From assembly GCA_019155205.2 (NCBI GenBank), contig JAHNZQ020003149.1, positions 1,583,423 to 1,597,123 on the forward strand: a DNA stretch of 13,701 nt, written 5' to 3'. This DNA comes from Gracilaria vermiculophylla (lineage: Eukaryota; Rhodophyta; Florideophyceae; Gracilariales; Gracilariaceae). Made by a program: the position numbers and the translations under genes. A model generated the notes under the pieces. That model saw only the letters and a program-made list of their open reading frames with translations, ran no database searches and had not been told where the DNA came from. This document shows, one piece after another, positions 1-6,918 of the stretch (position 1 is its first letter; the number at the start of each line of letters is the position of its first letter).

Positions 1-1409
1 CTTTGTCGCTTTCTCACAGAAAGTAACCGGGAGGCAACCGAGGCATTCTTCAACCGTTCGATTTCAATTTTTATGCGGTCTGCGGGCTCATCCTTGTACG
101 TTTTATACTTCTCAGCAAAGTTGCGCTGGAATGGGAAAGTTCCTGTTACTTTGGATGACGCTTGCACGAGTTCCGGGGTAATTCTTCCCCAGGCATATAC
201 AGCACATGCCAGAATGAAGTTAACTCTCGTTGTATCCACACAGCCCTGCCTATTGAACTCATCCCTTACAACACGCATTAGCTCATGAAAGCGTTTATTA
301 ATGAGCTGGTCACATGGCTGCAGAATGTGGGACGTATTTGCAGCGTTTATCACCGCCTCCATCTCATGTTGGAAGCAGAAATCAATCCAGCCGGGATGTT
401 TCCTAGATGAATGGCCGTCTAAAAACAGCACAAACGCTTTTTCATTTGCTAGGTGTTGTCGGGCAGTGTGCTGCACGTGTTGGACAAAAGCGTGGAGAAC
501 GGGCCCCTCCATTGAACCATTGTCAGTAACGGTGATGCAACCATTGCTAGGAAACCAATTTGGTTTCGTAAACTCTTCAATTATTCCTCGGGGTTCCTCT
601 CTAAAACTGCCAGTCACCGGAGAGTACCAGTCACTGCTCTTTCGCTTTCCCGCCACAATGAAGAAAGGCGGAGTCATCACGCCACCTGCCGAGGCAGCTA
701 TAACAGCTGTGATGTGTTTGCTTGTACCGTGTGTCGATTTTACTCCTCGATGACCTCCGTTTTTGGTGTCTCGTGCGGTGAAAGCCTTCTCCCATTTACC
801 AAACGTACAGTGTACTGCAGTTTCATCTAAGTTCCAGACCCTGTGTGCATTGAGAAGTATCCCAGGGTGCTTAAGTTGAACTTCGTCGAGCGCGGCAAAA
901 AATGTGTCAATGTGGGCGTAATTCTCGGCAGCCAGCTTCGCGTGTTCCTTGTTTTCGACTCGTTTGTACGATATGTCATTGTTCTGAGCTCGATATGTGC
1001 GCACCGTTTCATCACTTGGGATACCATTTTTGTATCCTTTTCTACCGTCCGCGGCTATGCGGGAAAGAACATGCTTAAACTGGGCATTGCCAACCGCGAA
1101 TCCTCGTGATGAGGCTGTTTTTAGTCTTTCGTTGATAAGTTTTGCTTCTTCATTGCTTATAACTCGCGGCCTACCTGCTGTTATGCTTGTGCTGGTTAAT
1201 CGAGATAAAAGTTCTGTGTTGTTTGTCGTTAGACATTTGTTTAGACGCTGAACAGTGCTGCGTGCTACTCCAGTTGCTCTGGATGTCGCGCGAATTGAGG
1301 TGCCCTCTCGTAAAAGTGTGACTGCTTGCAGGAGAGAGGCGGACTGCGCGTGAAGCCGCAAAGTTCTCTTCTTATGGTCAGCAGCTTGCCGCCTCATTGA
1401 GGAAGGCAT
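1..1409 (-). CDS. pogo/CENP-B-like DDE transposase, C-terminus cut by the window edge
   Basis: The minus strand is open without a stop from the first in-frame ATG (1407-1409) to the window edge, about 469 codons; the frame extends upstream to a TGA near 1535 without another ATG. Residues about 25-60 form a Psq/CENP-B-type helix-turn-helix (core 'TSIRATSRATGVARSTVQRL'). The catalytic domain resembles DDE_1: first Asp in 'VWNLDETAV' (D195), then 'GGVMTPPFFIVAGKRKS', second Asp in 'LFLDGHSS' (D331), third Asp in 'HILQPCDQLIN' (D367). The spacing D331-X35-D367 fits a pogo-type DDD triad. In this family the protein binds terminal inverted repeats and cuts and pastes the element at TA sites in the nucleus. 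All three acids are kept and nothing is frameshifted, unlike the Tc1-like relics nearby. I did not identify its terminal repeats. It could be an active transposase or a domesticated Jerky/CENP-B-like gene; the sequence does not decide. Confidence 0.88.
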   Translation of the reverse strand, partial: MPSSMRRQAADHKKRTLRLHAQSASLLQAVTLLREGTSIRATSRATGVARSTVQRLNKCLTTNNTELLSRLTSTSITAGRPRVISNEEAKLINERLKTASSRGFAVGNAQFKHVLSRIAADGRKGYKNGIPSDETVRTYRAQNNDISYKRVENKEHAKLAAENYAHIDTFFAALDEVQLKHPGILLNAHRVWNLDETAVHCTFGKWEKAFTARDTKNGGHRGVKSTHGTSKHITAVIAASAGGVMTPPFFIVAGKRKSSDWYSPVTGSFREEPRGIIEEFTKPNWFPSNGCITVTDNGSMEGPVLHAFVQHVQHTARQHLANEKAFVLFLDGHSSRKHPGWIDFCFQHEMEAVINAANTSHILQPCDQLINKRFHELMRVVRDEFNRQGCVDTTRVNFILACAVYAWGRITPELVQASSKVTGTFPFQRNFAEKYKTYKDEPADRIKIEIERLKNASVASRLLSVRKRQ

Positions 1410-1487
1410 TTGTTCACGAATGATTGTGGGACCTCGAGTTGTAGTACGGTGTTGTTTGAAGTCGCATGCAGCACTCGTAGGTGCCCA

Positions 1488-1532
1488 CAGGAATCCGATT
1501 AAGTGTTCATTGCACACTTCAGCGGATTCCTG
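1488..1532. repeat. 45-bp hairpin with perfect 10-bp outer arms
   Basis: CAGGAATCCG (1488-1497) is the exact inverse of CGGATTCCTG (1523-1532). An inner pair, AAGTGT (1501-1506) with ACACTT (1514-1519), extends the stem, leaving about a 7-nt loop. It lies about 80 bp upstream of the pogo-like transposase ATG, so it may be part of that element's 5' leader, a transposase-binding site or a transcription-stopping structure. The role is inferred; only the symmetry is seen. Confidence 0.6.
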
Positions 1533-1535
1533 GCA

Positions 1536-1883
1536 TCAAAACGGGCGCTGAGTGGTTTCGGGTCCCCTTGGTATGTGAGAGAGGTGTTTCGGTGTCAATC
1601 CGAATGGCGGGAAACTGTCCAAAATATGCCCCCGTCCCAAAATTAAGCCGTTGAGAAGGGTACAACGGTCTTCAGGCAGGGTTTTCCTTGCCACTTTGCC
1701 GATTCCCCGGACTCCTGTTAGGCCGTACATATGAAAACGGTTAATGTCGCGGGCGCAATTCACATCTGTGTGTGATGTGGATCCCGTAGTTACCGACCCG
1801 GTGCATGTCGCTGGATGTGGCACGCGTGCAGCAGCCACGAGCGGCCCGATGACTACCGTACGGGCGCCGGCTGGCACCTGCAT
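1536..1883 (-). CDS. hypothetical 115-residue ORF, probably not a gene
   Basis: An ATG-started open frame encodes 115 residues in a GC-rich block between the pogo-like transposase and the Copia-like element. I recognise no family, signal peptide, membrane segment or catalytic motif. It has several Gly/Pro/His-rich stretches, for example near 'GRGHILDSFPPFG'. GC-rich sequence has fewer chance stops, so the length alone is weak evidence. The opposite strand carries a shorter frame and an intron-like tract just beyond the ORF start, so coding strand and reality are both open. Confidence 0.15.
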   Translation of the reverse strand: MQVPAGARTVVIGPLVAAARVPHPATCTGSVTTGSTSHTDVNCARDINRFHMYGLTGVRGIGKVARKTLPEDRCTLLNGLILGRGHILDSFPPFGLTPKHLSHIPRGPETTQRPF

Positions 1884-1884
1884 T

Positions 1885-1933
1885 GTACGATTAACTTAGT
1901 ATTTTTTCTATTTTATTTATTTCGTTATTTCAG
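1885..1933 (+). other. intron-like tract (GT...polypyrimidine-AG)
   Basis: Between two GC-rich blocks lies a 49-nt AT-rich tract that begins GTACGATTAAC, has a branch-point-like TTAAC, then a long T-rich run ending ATTTCAG. This is the composition of a small spliceosomal intron on the plus strand. Splicing it out does not yield a long open frame (a stop follows within a few codons), so if real it would belong to a decayed gene or non-coding exon. A simple AT-rich junction between two repeats is equally possible. Confidence 0.2.
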
Positions 1934-2233
1934 CCGTGTCGGGCCTAGAGCTACAGTACTTCTCGCGACGGCACTTCTGCCATCGGGCCAGTAAACCGCA
2001 CCTAGCCGGATCTCCGGGTTGAACTTGCCGCCCACGCGGGTAACTCTCTCCAGCTTGAAGAAGTACGCCGTGAACTACGGAGGTTAACCGCCCATGACTC
2101 CGAGAACCATTGTCTGGATTGTTCTTCCCTTCTTTCAGGTTCGCCCTCGTACGGGGTTTTACTGAATTAATGTAAATCAATATTCAACGGTTGTGAGTAC
2201 TTATGAATATTTTGTTTGTCATGTTCAAACTTT
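1934..2233. other. GC-rich unassigned block then AT-rich flank of the Copia-like element
   Basis: From 1934 to about 2160 the sequence is GC-rich; from there to 2233 it is AT-rich. Frames on both strands are short or broken. A second polypyrimidine-AG motif ends near 2141 (TTCTTCCCTTCTTTCAG). I recognise no gene or known repeat here. It is probably older repeat sequence into which the Copia-like element inserted. Confidence 0.4.
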
Positions 2234-2428
2234 TGAATGTTATTACGTGTTTCTAAGAATGAGTTGTAGTCAGTAGCCTTGCTCTACTTAATGTCTTTTT
2301 CGTCTGTCTTCGATAAAAAAGAGGTGGGCAAGCAGTTTGTGCTTCTGTGTTTTCTGTCTGTGAAAACTGTCTACTGTCTATTGTGCAATTGAGACATTAG
2401 AACCTTGCTTGACCCGGTTCTTCATTCA
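2234..2428 (+). repeat. candidate 5' LTR of the Copia-like element
   Basis: Boundaries are proposed from TGAATG at 2234 and its inverse CATTCA ending at 2428, six bases before the primer-binding site. A TATA-like GATAAAAAAG lies near 2313. With no 3' LTR to compare, the limits are uncertain; another TG start near 2192-2202 would also fit. Confidence 0.35.
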
Positions 2429-2434
2429 TTGTTA

Positions 2435-2447
2435 GTTATGGGCCCAG
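2435..2447 (+). promoter_or_regulatory. primer-binding site for the initiator tRNA-Met half-molecule
   Basis: GTTATGGGCCCAG is the exact complement of the anticodon arm of eukaryotic initiator tRNA-Met (CTGGGCCCATAAC). Drosophila copia uses the same internal region of that tRNA as its reverse-transcription primer. The 13 bases sit just after the proposed LTR and contain the first ATG of gag. The match is seen directly; the priming role is established for Copia and inferred here. Confidence 0.85.
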
Positions 2448-3799
2448 GTCTTAACTCTCTTCCCACGCGTCCGCGTTTTTCATGGGACGCGAAAAGTCCG
2501 CCGTGGACTGACGGCAAAGGGAATCAAGAACGTTACAAGGTCGCTGTGAATTATTGGAAGGAGTATCATGAATCTCTTCCTGAAACGTCGCCTAACAAAC
2601 TTGCACCTGTCATTCAGGCTCTTGTGTTGAAGAGTCAACTTTATGGACAAGCTGCTGACTTATGCTCCGAGCTGACAAATGATCAGCTTAAGAGTGAAGA
2701 TGGAGTCAATTTGATCGTCAATGCTGTTTATCAGCGTGACTTTTTATCTGTGATCAGTGAAGCTTATGATGGCTTTAATACACTGCTGAATACGCGTCGC
2801 TCCCCTTCTGAGTCTTTGAAGAGCTTTGAAACTCGATTTTCAGCTGCTGTGACACGTTTTAATTCACTTTCTGCAACTACAAGACTGCCGCAGTGTATTA
2901 CTGCTCTGATGCTCTTAAGTAATGCTGCCGTTGAGCACTCGCAAAGGATTTCAGCCCTTGCTGCTGCTGCTCCATCTGGTACCACGTTCAGTGAGCAGTC
3001 ATCTAATGATGATTTTTTGAAGGCTGTTACTTACAAACAGCTTGCCTCCGTAGTAAAACAGTGTGAACGTGCTCAAAGTACTTCTAACACAACACCTCTG
3101 ACAGCAAGTTCTGCCGGTACGGTTACTCATCCTAATCGTACCAGGAATGGTGGAATGCGTCGCCCTTCTAATGCCGCCTTGAAGAAACTCCCGTGTCACT
3201 CTTGCGGAAAGTTTGGGCATTGGAAATATAGCCACCGTGACAATGGAACTTTGAAAGATAATGTTAAGTCTTTTTATACATCTGAAGAATTTGCAGCTTC
3301 GCTTGACAAGAATGCCCAAGGAAGCAGTAGCTCATCTTCTAAGAAGAAAACTATCTCTTTCAACAATGCCGTATTGTCTGGCGTGTCATGTGATGTTGAC
3401 ATCCCTAATGTAACCCTAGGACCACTTGTTGATGACGGTGCTCCCTATTCTGCAATTGGAAATATTGAGCTGAAGCTGCTCCAAGACCAATTTGGTCGTA
3501 AGTGTGATACTTTGCTTGACCCTATTCCGGAAAGTCTCAGTGGACATACGCATTGGCAGTATGGTGTTGGAGAACACCCCAGTGAAGCTCTTCCTATCTT
3601 AGGCTCGATTTTGATAGAAGCAAAATCTAACAGTGGGCGCATAGTAACTATTCGCCATCTTGTTTTCGATGGTTCAAGTCAATGGGTCATCGGTAAGAAT
3701 GTTACCAACAAAGCCAACATTTTGCACCTCGAGAAAAATGCTCTTCAGTTCGTTGGTGATGGCAGTCTTGACCATTTCACCATGGTTCAAAGCAAATAA
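2438..3799 (+). pseudogene. Copia-like gag and aspartic protease (part of a stop-interrupted polyprotein)
   Basis: I take ATG 2438 as start: it is the first ATG in the frame after the LTR, although a non-ATG opening exists upstream. The product to the TAA at 3797-3799 is 453 residues. Residues about 20-230 are a helical gag region starting 'RFSWDAKSPPWTDGKGNQ'. A zinc knuckle follows at C253, C256, H261 and H266 ('CHSCGKFGHWKYSH'), where the usual fourth ligand is Cys. A Ser-rich spacer leads to the protease motif 'LVDDGAPYSAIG' at D332-A335, DDGA in place of the usual D(S/T)GA. Gag would coat the RNA and build the particle; the protease would mature the polyprotein. Integrase continues in the same frame after the stop, so the TAA is either a nonsense change (CAA to TAA is one step) or a readthrough site. 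I favour decay because a second stop follows the integrase. Confidence 0.82.
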
Positions 3800-4876
3800 T
3801 TGAGTTATTTACCGATGTCTGTTTTCTCAAAGGATACGTCTCCATGCTCCGTTTTGTCTTGCCTTAACGGTAATCTTGCCAAAGATCTCTCTTGGAAACA
3901 GATTAAGGCAATTGCTGACAAAGTGCATAAGCACGTGTGTGGTCATGCGAATTTGACGGATATGCGTCTGTTGTTCGAACGTAATGACTTGTGGACTACT
4001 GCTGTAGAAGATTATGTCTCACAGTTAATCGAAAACTGTGCGTCTTGTAGGTCGACTGCGCTTCCGCAGCCAAGTCGTAAGGTTTCAATATCGTCTCTAT
4101 CTCGTGAATTCAACAATGTTGTGTGTATTGATCACTTTTATTTGGACTCCGTCCGTATTCTCCACTGCATGGACATGGCTACGCGATTTTCTTCTGCATA
4201 TGTGACGACAACAGCGTCGAATGATGAGTCAATCTTTGCTTTTGAAGTCTGCTGGCTTTCACAGTTCTGGTTACCTTCCGCTATTCATGGAGACAAGGCT
4301 TTTGCTGCTGGTTCCTTTCGCAAATATCTAAATGATCGTGATGTTGTTTTTCGTTTGGTTCCTCGTAGCCGCCACAGTAAGAATCCAATCGAAAGCAAGC
4401 ACGGCATATTGAGAAGTATCTTTCTAAAGCTTCAGAATTCTGAACCCAATGAGAAGCCTGAACTTCTCGCTCTACGTTCAGTTGCAATCTCGAATGATTT
4501 ATATGGCAATGATGTCATGTCAGCATTTGAGTTAGCTAAAGGGTTCACAAAACCTATCTCGTCTACACTCGTGAGTGCCATTCCGGATGAAATTGTGGAC
4601 GCGCACAATAGGCTGGAGTCTAAGCGGAAACTATCGCTTATCATGAAATCCAAAGCCACAGTGGAGTCACATATCAACGTTTGTGACATGGTTGAGGTGT
4701 TTGATAACACTGGTAAGGACAAACGTGGCAAATTGTCTAGCCCCAAGATTGTGTTGACCCTTGATGCTGAATCACGTTCCATTACCGTTCCCGGTAAAGC
4801 CGGAACACGTGTGACTGTCGCATGCGAAGATGTTCGCTTGGCACTACCTGAAGATTCTTTTGCCAATACTATTTAG
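3800..4876 (+). pseudogene. Copia-like integrase segment
   Basis: This frame continues directly from the TAA at 3797 and has no initiator of its own, so it was part of one polyprotein. Numbering from 3800, an HHCC zinc-binding domain has H45, H49, C80 and C83 ('HVCGHANL', 'CASC'). The catalytic core shows D111 ('VCIDHFYL'), D165 ('IHGDKAF') and E198 ('KNPIESKHG'), a DDE triad with 32 residues between the last two, three fewer than the classic 35. 'AFEVCWLSQFW' between the first two Asp is typical of this group. A basic C-terminal region follows, then TAG at 4874-4876. Integrase joins the cDNA ends to host DNA. All metal-binding acids are present, so the domain itself looks unspoiled. Confidence 0.85.
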
Positions 4877-5106
4877 GCAGCAATAAATGCTTTTGATGAT
4901 AGCATGGACCTGAGTATGGAGTCTGATGGAATTGATTGTGGTGATGCTGATTATGCCGATGAAACGCATTCTGACGCTGACTTCGGCGAAAGTGGAAATT
5001 GTTTATCCTCAAGCTCAACTGGTGCAACTTGCAATGTACGTCAAGGTGATCGAGTCTCAGTTTTTGGGCCCGCTGATAATGCTTACTATCCTGGCACTGT
5101 CAAGCT
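4877..5106 (+). pseudogene. Copia-like acidic linker with DRVSVF motif, truncated
   Basis: The polyprotein frame stays open after the TAG. An Asp/Glu-rich stretch ('DCGDADYADETHSDADF') and a Ser run lead to 'VRQGDRVSVFGPADNAYYPG', a short motif I associate with the segment before reverse transcriptase in this Copia group; the usual form would be VFWP, so G for W is likely a TGG-to-GGG change. Similarity ends at about 5106, where base composition changes sharply. No RT motif (such as FxDD or YxDD) occurs afterwards in any frame I read. Confidence 0.65.
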
Positions 5107-5420
5107 ATCCCCACCGGACTTCCGGTTTACCCCTTTCGGTCTACGTCCGCCACCCGCCCAACGCGGCTTGCCTGATATGCGCGCAGCCCAATACATTACT
5201 CGGCTGCTCTGAGATAGGCCGAAATATTACAGGGAAATCTCAACGTACTTACGGAAGCTTCCTCAAGCATAGGGCTTGCCGGATCCCCGGTTTGTCCACT
5301 GGTCTTCCTCCTGCACCCGTTGCGGTGGCTTGGCCCCGGAGTCATGCCCGGCTATTGTACCTCGCCAGAGGAAGGCTTTGCCCCTGAACCACCTAGTGAG
5401 AGGGAAGTTTGAACATCCTT
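5107..5420. other. GC-rich unassigned block joined to the broken Copia-like element
   Basis: This block begins near a 14-bp palindrome (ACCGGACTTCCGGT, 5113-5126) and runs to the AT-rich start of relic A. Open frames in it are mostly continuations of the Copia frame or chance ORFs in GC-rich sequence; none shows a recognisable domain. A GTAAGT splice-donor-like site exists on the minus strand near 5249. It is probably part of another repeat that replaced the 3' half of the retroelement. Confidence 0.4.
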
Positions 5421-5499
5421 CATGGTAATTTTCCCTTTGAGGTATTTCAGTACAACTTTCGATAAATAAATTTCAAAATGTAGAGTCATATAATTACTG

Positions 5500-5960
5500 A
5501 TTTTCTAGTTGAGTCTCTAGTATAAATTGTGCAGCGGTTTTTACAAACAAAATTTATGTGAAACTGATACTAATTGAAGCCATCAAGATTAATTTTTTTT
5601 TCATCAGTAAACACAATATTTATTCATTCTTGTTTCCAGTACCTTTTTCCCGAACATTATTCAATTTTCTTTTGTTTGTGCTGGTCTTGCGGGAAAGTTA
5701 CTATACTTAAATAAATTTGTTTGTTTTTCTTTCTCTATACAGTTGCCTTGATAACGTTAAGATTAAATTTATTCCAAGTCTTGAGCAAGATAATTTTTCA
5801 TTACACAACACCTGTTTATTTTTTCTCTTGTCTGTTTGGCTCTTGTATTGAAAAACTTTTAGGCGCTTGATTGATTACGTAAAAAGTTGGAGTTTTGAGA
5901 ATATATTCATTTGTGACTCTACAATGCGTACACTATAAAACGAATGCAGTTGTAGAGTGG
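5500..5960 (-). pseudogene. Tc1-like transposase relic A (same family as C, D and E)
   Basis: Read on the minus strand, fragments in shifting frames match relics C and D: 'NKFNLNVIKATVYRE' near 5780-5735 (compare 'KNVNLNVSKSTIWRE' in D), a 'HKQKK' stretch, 'IVFTDEKKINLDG' near 5620-5580 carrying the first catalytic Asp, and 'YTRDSTRKSVII' near 5530 (compare 'YTRHSGGDSALV' in D). Several stops and indels break it, and nothing beyond the middle of the catalytic domain is found, so the 3' half is missing. The 5' terminal repeat is poorly preserved near 5930-5965. It encodes no working protein. Confidence 0.7.
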
Positions 5961-6354
5961 GGCTAGGGATATACATTGCACAGTGCGCGTCTAAAGAATA
6001 AGACTGGTCATGTATTAAATACGAGTCACAACGGGCACGCCATTTCTGTATTTACAACGCACCTTAGACAAAAGAAAGCATAAACCCTCCGAAACGATTT
6101 CAAAAACATAAAACTAGAACAGCAATCAATATCTCACTACTTATAAGCATTCAAAAGCAAAGGACCAATTTAGTGACTCAAAGCTGAAACTCGATTACTC
6201 GCTTAGTACTTTGTTTTTGTCCCTTGGGCAGTGTGAATAGCTACGCAGCGACGCTGCATGCTGTCATTATGAGCTTGAAATACCTCATCACTTGTATTTA
6301 CCCACTCAGTAAAATTGGTTTCTTTTGGCTCCGCTAAAGTACTGAATTGACGTG

Positions 6355-6359
6355 CGTTG
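6355..6359. repeat. 5-bp target-site duplication, left copy (CGTTG)
   Basis: CGTTG here and at 6914-6918 bracket the solo LTR. Keeping one copy restores the transposase frame of relic B exactly. Confidence 0.85.
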
Positions 6360-6913
6360 TGTGGTACTGTCAGCCCTCCTGTCGAGGTAGTAAAGCACAA
6401 CGTCCGTTAGGAGTTTTTAGTGACTCCAAAGGCGCGTATTCCTAAAGGTGGTCTCCGGTATCCGCTGTCGCGAGCCAGGGGAATTCTGCAAGGGATCCGC
6501 AAACACCAAGCGGAGGGGAAGGTTCACTGGGCGGAAAATGCTCCTACAGGCGCTGCTATGATGCGACCTGGGGATCGGCGGCTTAGAAACCTGCGTGAAT
6601 AGACGAGAGACTCCAACCGGAAAATGTAGAAGAAGACTCAAGGGTGCTTGTCTTTACTTCCCCAGAGGTGGAGCTCAACCGGCGCCTTAAATATCTAGCC
6701 GGGAGCCCGCCTCGGCAGGTCGCACTACTGTGCTAATTACCTGCATAAAATATCTAAAATAAATAATAAATTCTACCGTACCTTAAGAATACTGCAGTGC
6801 ACGCGGGCAATATTATGCACCACGTGGCCCAGCTAATAAATTACGAACCCTCCTTAGGAATATTGTGCCTTGAGGCCAAACCACCATATTTCCGTAGGAG
6901 CCACTGTACTACA
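6360..6913 (-). repeat. solo LTR (554 bp) inserted in Tc1-like relic B
   Basis: On the minus strand it begins TGTAGTACAGTGG and ends CTGACAGTACCACA, i.e. TG...CA with a short imperfect inverted repeat (TGTNGTAC/GTACNACA). It is flanked by CGTTG on both sides. Removal with one duplication joins codons 'RRVYYN' and 'ARQFS' of the transposase in frame, which fixes the boundaries. A TATA-like TATTTAAGG (minus strand, 6693-6685) lies about 220 bp from its 5' end, followed by the GC-rich half, as expected of U3 then R-U5. A solo LTR arises by recombination between the two LTRs of an inserted retroelement. No internal domain is left, so the parent family is unknown, and it does not resemble the candidate Copia LTR at 2234-2428. 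A non-autonomous TIR element with 5-bp duplications is the alternative. Confidence 0.8.
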
Positions 6914-6918
6914 CGTTG
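6914..6918. repeat. 5-bp target-site duplication, right copy (CGTTG)
   Basis: Second copy of the duplication flanking the solo LTR; the next base (T) is the original continuation of the transposase codon. Confidence 0.85.

Larger units (their letters stand above)
2234..5106 (+). mobile_element. Copia-type LTR retroelement, truncated before reverse transcriptase
   Basis: The parts, in order, are a candidate 5' LTR, a primer-binding site for the anticodon half of initiator tRNA-Met, gag with a zinc knuckle, aspartic protease, integrase and an acidic linker with a 'GDRVSVFGP...AYYPGTV' motif. Protease before integrase and the half-tRNA primer both indicate Copia rather than Gypsy or BEL. The whole is one reading frame with two stop codons and no frameshift. 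Homology stops just after 'YYPGTVK' near 5100-5106 and GC-rich sequence begins; reverse transcriptase, RNase H, polypurine tract and 3' LTR are absent. In full-length Copia elements RT and RNase H would follow. The protein style recalls GalEa-like Copia elements of crustaceans and red algae, a family assignment from memory. This copy could not move on its own. Confidence 0.82.

Noticed and set aside
301..753. 150-residue plus-strand ORF
   Set aside because: It is antisense to the pogo-like transposase, whose minus-strand frame carries the HTH and the DDD motifs; the ORF itself has no domain.
1917..2180. 87-residue minus-strand ORF
   Set aside because: No motif, and it overlaps the intron-like T-rich tract; length is explained by high GC.
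4926..5387. 153-residue plus-strand ORF after the integrase
   Set aside because: It is out of frame with the Copia polyprotein linker, crosses the composition break at about 5106 and has no RT motif.
5107..5500. Search for reverse transcriptase, RNase H or a 3' LTR of the Copia-like element
   Set aside because: No FxDD/YxDD-type motif, polypurine tract or copy of 2234-2428 was found, so the element is called truncated.
6420..6641. Short ORFs on both strands inside the GC-rich half of the solo LTR
   Set aside because: The exact insertion boundaries show this is LTR sequence; the ORFs are chance frames.
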